From Clostridium sp. (GTDB lineage: Bacteria; Bacillota; Clostridia; Clostridiales; Clostridiaceae), in the NCBI GenBank assembly GCA_031292145.1, contig JARLHR010000008.1:1-47184 (forward strand): a stretch of 47,184 nt of DNA, given 5' to 3'. Shown here in pieces: positions 26,136-35,547 of this stretch. A program made the position numbers and the translations under genes. How positions within the stretch are numbered: position 1 is the first letter of the stretch; every line of letters starts with the position of its first letter. A model generated the notes under the pieces. It saw nothing but the letters and a program-made list of their open reading frames with translations, searched no databases and was not told where the DNA came from.

Positions 26136-26220
26136 ATTCTATTTCCCCTTTTCATAATGTGTTAATTTAAAGTATATATATGGCAAATTAATTTCTACCA
26201 CCAGACACATAGTCTGTCTA

Positions 26221-27387
26221 TTATCTGAGTTTTATTGCTGATTCAATAACTGCATTAGTTACCGCATTGCAAACTTCTTCATTAAATACACTAGGTATTA
26301 TATAATCCTCATTTAATTCATTATCATTTATCAGATTTGCAATCCCTCTTGCCGCTGCAATTTTCATTTCATCACATATATCCTTAGCTCTAACGCTTAA
26401 GGCACCTTTAAAAATTCCCGGAAAAACTAAAACATTGTTAATTTGATTTGGAAAATCTGATCTTCCTGTAGCAATGACTCTAGCTCCTGCTTCTTTTGCT
26501 TCATCAGGCATTATTTCTGGGATTGGATTAGCTAAAGCAAAAACTATGCTATCTTTATTCATGCTCTCTATCATTTCTTTAGTTACTGTATTACCATCTG
26601 AAACACCAATAAAAACATCAGCATTTTTAATTGCATCTTCTAGTTTCCCTTTTTCTAAATTTCTATTAGTAACCCTGGCTATTTTTTGTTGTGGTTCATT
26701 TAATGTAGTATCACCATCCACAACTACACCATTTATATCACATAATATTATATTTTCCACTCCAGCTGAAATTAAAAGTTTAGCTGTTGCAATACCTGAA
26801 GCACCCGCACCATTTATGACAACTTTTATTTTAGCTATATCTTTATCTACTATTTTTAAGGCATTATATAATCCTGCTAAAACTGCAATTGCAGTTCCAT
26901 GTTGATCATCATGATATACTGGTATATCAAGTATTTCTTTTAATTTCTCTTCAATATAAAAACATTCTGGAGATTTTATGTCTTCAAGATGTATTCCGCC
27001 AAAACCTATTGCAATATTTTTTATGGTATTTACTATATCATCGGGATCTGTAGAGTCTACACAAATTGGCATTGCATCTACATTTCCAAATCTTTTAAGT
27101 AATAGTGCCTTTCCTTCAACTACTGGAAGTCCTGCTAATGATCCTATATTTCCAAGGCCTAGCACTGCTGTTCCATTTGTGATTACAGCAACTGTTCTTC
27201 CTTTTATTGTATACTCATATGCATTTTCTTTATCTTTAGCAATTTCTAAACATGGTCCTGCTATACCTGGAGTGTAAGCTAATGCTAAGTCATCCCCATT
27301 TCTTAATGGCATTGTTCCAACAACTTCAAGTTTACCTTTTTTTTCTCTATGTAATCTTAATGATTCTTCTTTTACATTAATGCTCAT
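26221..27387 (-). CDS. Malic enzyme (NAD(P)-dependent, decarboxylating)
   Basis: It interconverts malate with pyruvate, CO2 and NAD(P)H. The 388-aa bacterial short form is complete: Tyr38 in ALAYTPG, Lys93 in EGKALLLK, the metal ligands in HLEDIKSP (Glu135, Asp136) and YHDDQHGTA (Asp161), and the nucleotide loop NGAGASG (192-198). Cofactor choice is not certain from sequence. It is the last gene of the tricarboxylate cluster, 87 nt after the flavoprotein gene. The ribosome site lies unusually far from the ATG, separated by a perfect hairpin (see the regulatory entry). Confidence 0.93.
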   Translation of the reverse strand: MSINVKEESLRLHREKKGKLEVVGTMPLRNGDDLALAYTPGIAGPCLEIAKDKENAYEYTIKGRTVAVITNGTAVLGLGNIGSLAGLPVVEGKALLLKRFGNVDAMPICVDSTDPDDIVNTIKNIAIGFGGIHLEDIKSPECFYIEEKLKEILDIPVYHDDQHGTAIAVLAGLYNALKIVDKDIAKIKVVINGAGASGIATAKLLISAGVENIILCDINGVVVDGDTTLNEPQQKIARVTNRNLEKGKLEDAIKNADVFIGVSDGNTVTKEMIESMNKDSIVFALANPIPEIMPDEAKEAGARVIATGRSDFPNQINNVLVFPGIFKGALSVRAKDICDEMKIAAARGIANLINDNELNEDYIIPSVFNEEVCNAVTNAVIESAIKLR

Positions 27388-27388
27388 A

Positions 27389-27438
27389 CTATATCAGTTG
27401 AACTATTACATAGTAATAGTTCAACTTCACCTCCCCTT
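27389..27438 (-). promoter_or_regulatory. Hairpin between Shine-Dalgarno and start of malic enzyme gene
   Basis: On the minus strand a strong GGGGAGGTGAA (27438-27428) is followed by a perfect 13-bp stem with a 3-nt loop (27397-27409 with 27413-27425), and only then by the ATG at 27387. The SD is 5 nt before a TTG (27424) that opens an 11-codon frame (MNYYYVIVQLI). That frame's TAG ends 1 nt before the ATG. So either a short leader peptide is coupled to the gene, or the hairpin brings SD and ATG together. Confidence 0.6.
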
Positions 27439-27474
27439 TACAATTACGTTATTATTGCAAACCTCATCCTATAT

Positions 27475-28716
27475 CTATTCTTCTATTGAACAAACATATT
27501 CATCAATAGCTTGTGCTACCAGTTTAGATACTCTTACAGCTTCAACTACTGTCTTTGCACCAGTTACCACATCTCCTGAGGCAAATACCCCTTCCCTGCT
27601 AGTTCTTCCAAATTGATCAACCTCTACTAAGCCAACACCATTAACATTTATTCCTATTGTATTAGAAACAATATTTGAACGCGGTCCTTGCCCTATAGCT
27701 AAAATTACTGAATCTGTTTCAAATACTTCTTCTGTAGATTTACAGTACTGAATTTTTTTATTTCCATCGTTATCTGTTACAATTTCAGTTTGTACATACT
27801 TAACACCTTCATCAATTATTTCAATCGGAGCTTTAAAAAACTCGAACTTAACACCGTCAATTTTGGCATATTCTACTTCAATTGGTTCTGCTTCAATACT
27901 TTCAGGACCTTCTCTAAACATTATATTTACATCTGTAGAGCCATTTCTGAGAGCTGTTCTTGCTACATCCATTGCTACATTTCCTGCACCTACTATGCAT
28001 ACTCTTTTTCCTAAGTTGTATACTGAAGGATTTTTTAAATAATCTATAGCATAATGAACATGCCCAAAAGTTTCACCTTTTATTTTTAGGTTTCTAGGTT
28101 TCCATACACCTGTACCAATAAATATAGCTTTATACCCATCTCTAAAAATATCATCAATGGTTATAGCTGATCCAATTAAAGTATTTGGCCTTATTTTAAT
28201 TCCCATGCTAATTAATTTATCTTTTAGTTTTAGTAAAACACTTTTAGGTAATCTAAATTCAGGGATGCCATACCATAAAACTCCTCCCATATTATCAAGA
28301 GCTTCAAAGATAGTTATCTCATAACCTTTTGCTGCAAGCATAATAGCTATTGTAATTCCAGCAGGACCTGATCCTATTATTGCAATTTTCTTATTAATCC
28401 TTTTTATTTCTTTACTAGTATTAAAATTCAAATAATAGTCTGATATATAATTTTCTATTAAGCTTATTTGTACTGGACTGCCTTTCCTTCCTAAAACACA
28501 ATGTCCCTCGCACTGATTTTCATGTGGACATACTAGTGAGCATACTACTGATAGAGGATTATTTTCAAAAAGCTTTTCTCCACATTCCATAATGCTTCCA
28601 CTTAAAAACATTTGTATTATTTCATTGATAGGAGTATTTACAGGACAACCTTCTTTACACATAGGCTTCTTACAATTTAAACATCTATTTGCTTCTTCTA
28701 TAATAAATTTTCCCAT
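27475..28716 (-). CDS. GltD-like FAD/NAD(P) oxidoreductase with Fe-S domain (413 aa)
   Basis: A flavoprotein of the glutamate-synthase small-subunit family. The N-terminal Fe-S domain has CxxCxxxxCxxxC (Cys12, 15, 20, 24) and a second set Cys59, 63, 69, 73. The FAD loop is IGSGPAG (114-120). A second dinucleotide fold has VGAGNVAMD, and a C-terminal FAD block has ASGDVVTGAKTVVEA. No glutamate-synthase large subunit and no NfnA-type partner is adjacent, so it may pass electrons between NAD(P)H and ferredoxin or another acceptor in the fermentation pathway (inference). GGAGGG precedes the ATG. It lies between pckA and the malic enzyme gene. Confidence 0.85.
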   Translation of the reverse strand: MGKFIIEEANRCLNCKKPMCKEGCPVNTPINEIIQMFLSGSIMECGEKLFENNPLSVVCSLVCPHENQCEGHCVLGRKGSPVQISLIENYISDYYLNFNTSKEIKRINKKIAIIGSGPAGITIAIMLAAKGYEITIFEALDNMGGVLWYGIPEFRLPKSVLLKLKDKLISMGIKIRPNTLIGSAITIDDIFRDGYKAIFIGTGVWKPRNLKIKGETFGHVHYAIDYLKNPSVYNLGKRVCIVGAGNVAMDVARTALRNGSTDVNIMFREGPESIEAEPIEVEYAKIDGVKFEFFKAPIEIIDEGVKYVQTEIVTDNDGNKKIQYCKSTEEVFETDSVILAIGQGPRSNIVSNTIGINVNGVGLVEVDQFGRTSREGVFASGDVVTGAKTVVEAVRVSKLVAQAIDEYVCSIEE

Positions 28717-28775
28717 AATTTTATTATCCCTCCAATACCATCGTAAGTGTTCATGATAACTTTTACTCTCAGGTT

Positions 28776-28830
28776 TTAAGCAAATAATAGACCAAAGATG
28801 TGGCGTATATTTTTCTTGATTGTACCTTAA
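28776..28830. repeat. Degenerate foldback repeat, copy 4
   Basis: TTAAGCAAATAATAGACCA at the left and TATATTTTTCTTGATTGTACCTTAA at the right match other copies loosely (AATAATAGACCA is shared with the copy at 11283). It lies between pckA and the flavoprotein gene, inside the tricarboxylate cluster. Confidence 0.45.
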
Positions 28831-28871
28831 CTTAAGGAACTATACACAAACATCAATTTACACACAAATTA

Positions 28872-30440
28872 TTATAAGCTTGGACCTGCACTTAAAATGT
28901 CATCAGACACACTGCTAAATTTTGCAAAATTCTCATTAAATTTTTGCGCTAACTCTTCAGCTTTTTTATCATATTCTTCTTGATTTTCCCATAAACCTCT
29001 AGCATTAAGCAGTTCACTAGGAACATTTTGGCATTCTTCTGGTACTAGTACCTTAAATAATGGATGTTCATTGAATTTCACATCTTTAAACTTATCTCCA
29101 ATTACTGCATTAACCATTTCCCTTGTATAAGAAAGATTAACTCTATTTCCTGTTCCATATGATCCTCCTATCCATCCAGTGTTTATAAGGTATACTTCTG
29201 TATCATTCTTAGCAACTTTTTCACCTAATAATTTAGCGTAAACTGCTGGATTTAAAAGCATAAACGGTTCTCCAAAACAAGCTGAGAATGTAGCTTTAGG
29301 TTCTGTTATACCTCTTTCAGTTCCTGCTACTTTGCTTGTATAGCCAGACATGAAATGGTACATAGCAGCTTCTTTAGTTAATTTACTTATTGGAGGCATT
29401 ACCCCAAAAGCATCTGCTGTTAAAAATATAATTTTGTCAGGAGTATTTCCAACACCACTAACTTCAATATTTTCTATATGTTCTAATGGATAAGCTGCTC
29501 TAGTATTTTCAGTAAGTGTGCCATCATTATAATCTGGAACTCCATCTTCATTTATTACTACATTTTCAAGTAAAGCTCCTGATTTTATTGCACCATATAT
29601 TTCTTTTTCCTTTTCTTTATTAAGACCTATTGCCTTTGCATAACAGCCACCTTCAAAATTGAATACCCCTTTATCACACCAGCCATGCTCATCATCTCCT
29701 ATAAGCTTTCTATTTGGATCTGTAGATAAAGTTGTCTTTCCTGTTCCTGATAATCCAAAGAAAATAACAGTTTGTCCATCTTCACCTTTGTTTGCTGAAC
29801 AATGCATCGGTAATACACCTTTTTGAGGAAGTAAGAAATTCATAACTGAAAACATAGATTTTTTTATTTCTCCTGAATAAGCTGTTCCGCCTATGAGAAT
29901 TATCTTTTTTGAAAAATTCATTAATACAAAAGCTTCTGAATTTAATCCATCTTCAATTCCCTTTGCCTTAAATCCTGGAGCTGAAATTATGTTAAACTCT
30001 GGTATATGATTAGAAAGTTCTTCTGCACTTGGTCTAATAAACATTTGATTAGCAAACATAGCTTGATAAGCACATTCGCATACAACTCTTATAGGAAGAG
30101 TGTAGTCTTTTAAAGCACCTACAAAACCATCAAATACAAATAAGTCCTTTTCCTTTAAGTATTCAGCAGCATCATTGTAAATTTTATCAAATACTTCTTC
30201 ATTTATAGGTAAGTTTACCTCTCCCCAATTTATTGTGTCTTTTGTCACATCATCTTTTACAATAAATCTATCCTTAGGAGATCTACCTGTATATTTTCCT
30301 GTATTTACAACCAAAGCTCCCTTATCTGACAATGTACCTTCTCCTCTTTCAGTTGCAAATCTTGTAAGTTCTTCCACACTAGTATTTCTATATAAGTTAT
30401 TGTATTTGTTTATATTTAAATAATCTAAATTTATATTCAT
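28872..30440 (-). CDS. pckA: Phosphoenolpyruvate carboxykinase (ATP)
   Basis: It catalyses oxaloacetate + ATP to PEP + CO2 + ADP, reversibly. The 522-aa length matches the ATP-dependent family. Visible motifs are TGRSPKDRF (51-59), FFGLSGTGKTTLS (227-239, P-loop 229-237), LIGDDEHGW (247-255) and the C-terminal WIGGSYGTG and NTRAAYP. AAGGAGG precedes the ATG. In the cluster it gives oxaloacetate from citrate lyase a route to PEP, because no oxaloacetate decarboxylase gene is present. In succinate-forming anaerobes it can also run in the carboxylating direction. Confidence 0.96.
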   Translation of the reverse strand: MNINLDYLNINKYNNLYRNTSVEELTRFATERGEGTLSDKGALVVNTGKYTGRSPKDRFIVKDDVTKDTINWGEVNLPINEEVFDKIYNDAAEYLKEKDLFVFDGFVGALKDYTLPIRVVCECAYQAMFANQMFIRPSAEELSNHIPEFNIISAPGFKAKGIEDGLNSEAFVLMNFSKKIILIGGTAYSGEIKKSMFSVMNFLLPQKGVLPMHCSANKGEDGQTVIFFGLSGTGKTTLSTDPNRKLIGDDEHGWCDKGVFNFEGGCYAKAIGLNKEKEKEIYGAIKSGALLENVVINEDGVPDYNDGTLTENTRAAYPLEHIENIEVSGVGNTPDKIIFLTADAFGVMPPISKLTKEAAMYHFMSGYTSKVAGTERGITEPKATFSACFGEPFMLLNPAVYAKLLGEKVAKNDTEVYLINTGWIGGSYGTGNRVNLSYTREMVNAVIGDKFKDVKFNEHPLFKVLVPEECQNVPSELLNARGLWENQEEYDKKAEELAQKFNENFAKFSSVSDDILSAGPSL

Positions 30441-30607
30441 ATAAATTTATCCTCCTTGTTAATTCACAAATTAATTTTATATTAGTACAAATAATTTTCT
30501 CTCTATTTATATTTCAATAATTTCATATCTTTTATAAAACGGTATTATAGATTTTTCTTGTAATAAAATCTTACACTATAGTATTTTTACTATCCTATAA
30601 TTACTCA

Positions 30608-30649
30608 ACATAAAACCTGAAAGAGCGAAATCCTCATCAGGTTTTATGT
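30608..30649. terminator. Hairpin between aspT-like and pckA genes
   Basis: A perfect 13-bp stem ACATAAAACCTGA (30608-30620) / TCAGGTTTTATGT (30637-30649). There is no clear T-run on the coding strand, so it may be a partial terminator or an mRNA processing site separating two segments of the cluster. Confidence 0.5.
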
Positions 30650-30714
30650 TATTTTAATACTATGATAATTTAAAATTCTAAGTTCTTTTAAAATTGATTA
30701 AGCTATTCGTATCA

Positions 30715-32127
30715 CTACATTAAAAACAATTTATATAATATTGTTATAAAGAATACTTTGCATAATAATGCGAATGGATAAGTTGCACCATAACCAGTAG
30801 CCGCATCATCACTACCTATTGCATCAACTGCTGCTCCAAGTCCAGGTGTTGAAGTCATGCCTCCACATATAGCTCCTGCTAATATAACCCAGTTAAGTTT
30901 AAATACATATCTTCCAACTATGAATCCCATTAGAATTGATGTTAAAACAACTACCAATCCCATCATAGCTAACCAAACTCCTGACCCAGCAAAGGTATTA
31001 ATAACATCATATCCATAAGTTAACCCAACTGTTGCTAGGAAGCATACTAATCCAAACTGTCTTATTGCACCTAATATTTTACCATCCATTCTGAAATGAA
31101 TAATACCGATTTGACCTACATTACTAAATATAAGAGCACTCATTAATACTCCCCCTGGAGTTCCTAAGCTAAAGTGTCCTAATTTTCCTAATGGAATGTT
31201 TATTGCACCTAAGAAATATCCTACAAAACAAACTAGCGCAAATGCAACAAGATCAAATCCAACTTCTTTAACAGTTTTTTTGTTTGCCTTTTCACTATCT
31301 ATAGCTGCTTCTTCTTCCGCTTTTCCATCAGGTCCCGCAGCACTTTTCATTGATTGTGCAAATGCTTCTTTTTCTTTTTCAACATCTATACGGAATAATT
31401 TTGGAATAAGTACTACAGATAATATTATTGAAACTACTCCGAATGGGAATGCTGCTGTAAATCCTGAACTTACATCTGCTTGAGTTGCTTTAACAATTGC
31501 AGCCTTTTGCTCATCTGTTAGTTCATTAGTATTTTCTGGAGTTAGCTTTCCAGACTTATCAATCATTTTTAATGCTTTAGTTTTATCTTCTGTTGACATA
31601 GAACTATATGTTGCTGCTATTTCATTACCATGTTCTTTCGCTGCATCAAGTGATGCTGCAAGCCCTGGTGAACTTGTAAGTGCTCCAGCATATATACCAG
31701 ATACTTGATGAGGACTGTATTGCTTATTAGTTGCTAAAAATCCATAAGTTAGTGCAACCCCTGTAAATGTAATTACAAAACCTATAATAATAAGTTTAGC
31801 TCCATATTTTTTTAATACACCTTTTAAATCCTTACCTGCTAAAAGCCCTACTGCCGCAATAAATAGAATAAGGAATAAATTAAAAAGATCTGTAGATATA
31901 ACACCATTAGTTACTAATTGCTGTGCTGTTTTATTTGCAGCACCACTACTAACAATATTCTTTGCATATGTTAACACTGACCACCCTAAAGCAATTCCTG
32001 CAAATAAGGCTCCTGAAAAACCAAACTTGAATTGACCAATTTTTATTTTTCCGAATAGAAGTCCTAAAAATACTGCTACAAACAGTAACACAAATGGGCT
32101 CATTACAAGACTATCAAAACTTATCAT
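30715..32127 (-). CDS. AspT/YidE-family antiporter (470 aa)
   Basis: A polytopic membrane carrier of the aspartate:alanine exchanger family, with two similar halves of about five helices each. Each half carries the repeat signature (LTSSPGLAASLDAAKE and MTSTPGLGAAVDAIGS). The central cytosolic part (about 185-290) is short and lacks the RCK/TrkA-C domains of YidE. Characterised members exchange aspartate and alanine or export succinate. In this cluster a tri- or dicarboxylate substrate such as citrate, aconitate, malate or succinate is likely (inference). The first ATG (32142) overlaps GGAGG. The ATG at 32127 is 8 nt after it and is preferred. Confidence 0.85.
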   Translation of the reverse strand: MISFDSLVMSPFVLLFVAVFLGLLFGKIKIGQFKFGFSGALFAGIALGWSVLTYAKNIVSSGAANKTAQQLVTNGVISTDLFNLFLILFIAAVGLLAGKDLKGVLKKYGAKLIIIGFVITFTGVALTYGFLATNKQYSPHQVSGIYAGALTSSPGLAASLDAAKEHGNEIAATYSSMSTEDKTKALKMIDKSGKLTPENTNELTDEQKAAIVKATQADVSSGFTAAFPFGVVSIILSVVLIPKLFRIDVEKEKEAFAQSMKSAAGPDGKAEEEAAIDSEKANKKTVKEVGFDLVAFALVCFVGYFLGAINIPLGKLGHFSLGTPGGVLMSALIFSNVGQIGIIHFRMDGKILGAIRQFGLVCFLATVGLTYGYDVINTFAGSGVWLAMMGLVVVLTSILMGFIVGRYVFKLNWVILAGAICGGMTSTPGLGAAVDAIGSDDAATGYGATYPFALLCKVFFITILYKLFLM

Positions 32128-32213
32128 GGTTAATTCCTCCATTATATTCTAAATTATTTTACCTATTGTCAATCTTTAAATAATAAATACCATTAATAAC
32201 CAATTATTATTTT

Positions 32214-33329
32214 TTAATATTTATCTCTTGTATACACATGACCATCCATTATTCTACGTGCGGTTCTAAGAATTTTTACAGATTCAATCTTTTCACCATT
32301 AGATTGAGCGATTGTATCTATAACACCGCCTGGATGACCAATTGTAATTTTATCACTACTGCTTTGCATTAACTTATTAACTAAAGTCCCTTCAATACTT
32401 GCAGCTGCTGTTATACATACTGCTCCTGTTATTGCAAGAGCCTTATGTGGTTTTTGCATCGACATCATTCTAACAACTATATCCATATCTTGTTCGTTTC
32501 TCTCATTTCCACTTAAGTCCACATAATCAGCTGGCGCTGATACAATTGTTGACTTTGGTACCGCTGGTGATTTTTTCGTTGCTTCTTCTTTACTTGCAAA
32601 TCCACATAGTTCAGCTGCTATAGAACGTATTTCTTCTATTAGCTTTAACTTTTCATCTGTAAAGTCTTCTGGTAATTCAGTACCTTTTAATCCAATATCT
32701 CCAGCATTAATAAAAACTAGAGGATTAGCTGCATCAACAATAGAAATACTTATTTTACCTATAGAAGTTTCAATGAAATCAATTACATTGCCTGTAGGTA
32801 AAAGTTTTCCCGTAACTGATCCTTCTGGGTTACAAAATCCAAGATATATTGGTGAACCTGGATTAGGTACCCCTGGAATACAAGCTTCACCTTCTGTTTT
32901 TGCATGCCCATCTTCAACTTCTACTTCTGAAATAATTAGCTTATTTGTATTTGTATTTAATATTCTTACTGCTGCCTTTTCCCCTGTTACTTCCACTAAG
33001 CCTTCATCAATTGCAAATGGACCCACCACTGACGAAATATTCCCACAATTTCCTTTAAAATCTACTACTCTATCAGTTAAACTAACTTGAGCAAATGTAT
33101 ATTCAACATCATACTCTTCACTATCTGATTTTTTTATTATTGCAACTTTACTTGTTAATGAGTTAGCTCCACCTAAACCATCGATTTGTCTTGCATCCGG
33201 GCTTCCCATTACATCTAAAAGGAAATCTGACCATTTAGTTTTATCTTTTGGCATATCTTCATAGTGAAATACTGCCGCTTTACTTGTACCGCCTCGCATT
33301 AAAGCACATTTTACTTTATACATTTTCAA
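32214..33329 (-). CDS. PrpF-family isomerase (371 aa)
   Basis: A cofactor-free double-bond isomerase of the PrpF/DUF453 family. The N-terminal MRGGTSKAAVF, GLGGANSLTSKV, the central SVVGPFAIDEGL, and HPGGVIDT near the C-terminus fit the family. Known members isomerise 3-methylitaconate, 2-methylaconitate (with AcnD) or oxalomesaconate. Some bacterial aconitate isomerases also belong here. Gene order next to aconitase and citrate lyase, with no methylcitrate synthase or propionate genes, favours aconitate or a related tricarboxylate as substrate (inference). It starts 190 nt after the aconitase gene, with a hairpin in the gap. Confidence 0.85.
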   Translation of the reverse strand: MKMYKVKCALMRGGTSKAAVFHYEDMPKDKTKWSDFLLDVMGSPDARQIDGLGGANSLTSKVAIIKKSDSEEYDVEYTFAQVSLTDRVVDFKGNCGNISSVVGPFAIDEGLVEVTGEKAAVRILNTNTNKLIISEVEVEDGHAKTEGEACIPGVPNPGSPIYLGFCNPEGSVTGKLLPTGNVIDFIETSIGKISISIVDAANPLVFINAGDIGLKGTELPEDFTDEKLKLIEEIRSIAAELCGFASKEEATKKSPAVPKSTIVSAPADYVDLSGNERNEQDMDIVVRMMSMQKPHKALAITGAVCITAAASIEGTLVNKLMQSSSDKITIGHPGGVIDTIAQSNGEKIESVKILRTARRIMDGHVYTRDKY

Positions 33330-33422
33330 CTCTCCCCTTAAAGCATCCGCTTCCTATATTAATATCTTGCGTTAATTTTCAATAAATAGTAAAATTGTAT
33401 TTACATAATTTTTTTATCATTC

Positions 33423-33485
33423 ACTCTTTGAGATGTTATTGAATCACACCACATAATTTTAATAACATCCCAAAGAGTTTTTTAT
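33423..33485 (+). terminator. Strong hairpin with T-run on the plus strand
   Basis: ACTCTTTGAGATGTTATT (33423-33440) pairs with AATAACATCCCAAAGAGT (33461-33478) with one mismatch, followed by T7 on the plus strand. Both flanking genes run on the minus strand, where no T-run follows. It would stop antisense transcription or act as an mRNA-stability element between acn and prpF-like. Confidence 0.65.
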
Positions 33486-33519
33486 AAGTATACTTTTTGA
33501 AGTTTAATTGAACTAATTA

Positions 33520-35454
33520 TTACAATAACTTCTTAATAAAATTCAATTGTCCACCAGCTAACAACACTTCTTTTTGTCTATCTGAAAGAGTTGCATAAGC
33601 CTTAATTTCAAATCCTTGAGTTTCATTTGTTATAACAAATTCACCCTTGTTTACTAATTCCTTAACATCTTTAATAACTAATTTGTCATCTTGATTTATT
33701 CTGTCGTAATCAGCTGCATTAGTAAATCTTAATGGTAAAATACCATAATTGATTAAATTATCATGATGAATTCTTGCAAAAGATTTTGCCAAAACTACTT
33801 GAACTCCTAAGTACATAGGTGCAAGAGCAGCATGTTCTCTACTTGATCCTTGTCCATAGTTTTCACCAGCTACAATAACTCCACCATTTTCACTTTCTTT
33901 TGCTCTCTTAGCGAATGTAGAATCTATTCCATTAAACACATATTGTGATATAGCTGGAACATTAGATCTTAGTGGAAGAATTTTAGCACCAGCAGGCATA
34001 ATATCATCAGTTGTAATATTATCTTCTACCTTTATAAGACATGGTGCATTTATTTCTGCATCTAATTCTCCTCTTAATGGTAATGGTTGAATATTTGGTC
34101 CTCTTCTTACAACAACATCATCTGTATTTTCCTTAGGTGTTACTAACATTCTGTCATCTACAATACGATCCATTGATTCCTTTATTGATTCTAGAACTTT
34201 TAAATCAGCTACATCTCTTGGATCAGTGATTACTCCAGCTATAGCACTAGCTGCTGCAACTTCTGGGCTTGCTAGGTAAACTTGAGCATCTTTTGTTCCG
34301 CTTCTACCTTTGAAGTTTCTATTAGAAGTTCTTAATGAAACTCCAGCTGATGGTGGTGCTTGGCCTATTCCAACGCAAGGTCCACATGCACTTTCAAGTA
34401 CTCTAGCTCCAGCAGAAATCAATTTTTGAAGTATTCCATCTCTAGCTATCATTTCAAAAACTTGTTTTGATCCTGCTGCTACAGAAAGGCTTACGTCTGG
34501 ATGAACGCATTTTCCTTCTAAAATAGCTGCTGCTTTAGCTAAATCGCTATAAGATGCATTTGTGCAGCTACCTATAAATACTTGATGAAGTTTAGTAGTT
34601 TGAAGGTCTTTAATTTTAACTACTTTATCAGGCATACTAGGCTCAGCTACCATTGGTTCAATTTCATCAAGGTTAATTTCCATTAATCCATCATATTCAG
34701 CATCTTCATCTGCTACTAATTCTATCCAATCTTTTTCTCTTCCTTGAGCTTTCATAAATTCATAAGCTACTTTATCACTTGGGAAAAGAGAAGTTGTTAC
34801 ACCTAATTCAGCTCCCATATTAGTTATTGTTTGTCTTTCAGTTGCACTTAATGTTTCTACTCCTGGGCCAGTATATTCTAATACTTTTCCTACACCGCCT
34901 TTTACAGTCATAATTCTTAAAATTTCTAAGATAACATCTTTAGCAGCAACTCCTGGTCTTAACTTTCCTGTTAATTTAACATTAATTACTTGTGGCATTA
35001 CTAATGGGAAAGGTTGTCCTGCCATAGCCATTGCTACACTCATTCCACCCGCACCTATAGCTATCATACCTAAAGCGCCTGATGTAGGTGTATGACTATC
35101 TGAACCTAATAAAGTTTTTCCTGGTACTGCAAATCTTTCTGTATGAAGTTGGTGACATATTCCATTTCCTGGTCTTGAACAATATATACCATGTTTTTCA
35201 GCTATTGTTTGTAAAAATATATGATCATCTGCATTTTCAAAACCTGCTTGTAATGTATTATGGTCTATATAACTTACTGAAACTTCAGTTCTTACTTTTG
35301 GTATTCCTAATGCTTCAAAGGCTAAATATGACATTGTACCTGTAGCATCTTGTGTTAATGTTTGGTCAATTTTAATTGATATCTCTTCTCCTGCAATCAT
35401 TTGTCCTTCTACTAAATGTGATTGTAGAATTTTTCTAGTTATATTTTGTTTCAC
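33520..35454 (-). CDS. Aconitate hydratase (644 aa)
   Basis: It interconverts citrate, cis-aconitate and isocitrate on a 4Fe-4S cluster. Cluster ligands are visible as Cys297 (IGSCTNAS) and Cys357/Cys360 (ESACGPCVGIG). Other signatures are GSDSHTPTSGALG (117-129), the substrate loop GRSG, and the C-terminal swivelling domain with GQGSSREHAALAP. The length of 644 aa is typical of the clostridial, homoaconitase-like single-chain type rather than the 890-aa AcnA. The start is a GTG preceded by AGGCAGG. A perfect 20-bp GntR-type operator lies 47-66 nt upstream, so it probably has regulated internal expression. Confidence 0.93.
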   Translation of the reverse strand: MKQNITRKILQSHLVEGQMIAGEEISIKIDQTLTQDATGTMSYLAFEALGIPKVRTEVSVSYIDHNTLQAGFENADDHIFLQTIAEKHGIYCSRPGNGICHQLHTERFAVPGKTLLGSDSHTPTSGALGMIAIGAGGMSVAMAMAGQPFPLVMPQVINVKLTGKLRPGVAAKDVILEILRIMTVKGGVGKVLEYTGPGVETLSATERQTITNMGAELGVTTSLFPSDKVAYEFMKAQGREKDWIELVADEDAEYDGLMEINLDEIEPMVAEPSMPDKVVKIKDLQTTKLHQVFIGSCTNASYSDLAKAAAILEGKCVHPDVSLSVAAGSKQVFEMIARDGILQKLISAGARVLESACGPCVGIGQAPPSAGVSLRTSNRNFKGRSGTKDAQVYLASPEVAAASAIAGVITDPRDVADLKVLESIKESMDRIVDDRMLVTPKENTDDVVVRRGPNIQPLPLRGELDAEINAPCLIKVEDNITTDDIMPAGAKILPLRSNVPAISQYVFNGIDSTFAKRAKESENGGVIVAGENYGQGSSREHAALAPMYLGVQVVLAKSFARIHHDNLINYGILPLRFTNAADYDRINQDDKLVIKDVKELVNKGEFVITNETQGFEIKAYATLSDRQKEVLLAGGQLNFIKKLL

Positions 35455-35500
35455 TATTTTGTACCTGCCTTTCTTACAAACTAAAATATTTACAAATCGA

Positions 35501-35520
35501 ATTGTATACCTGTATACAAT
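35501..35520. promoter_or_regulatory. GntR-type operator before the aconitase gene
   Basis: The perfect palindrome ATTGTATAC-CT-GTATACAAT lies between citX and the aconitase gene. It is the same sequence as those upstream of citC and is presumably bound by the FCD regulator encoded at 40399-41073. Confidence 0.8.
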
Positions 35521-35547
35521 TATTAGGATGACTTACCTTTTTTTTAT

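Noticed and set aside
35088-35345. 85-codon frame on the plus strand within the aconitase gene
   Set aside because: Shadow of the aconitase coding sequence, Leu/Phe-rich artefact of the opposite strand.
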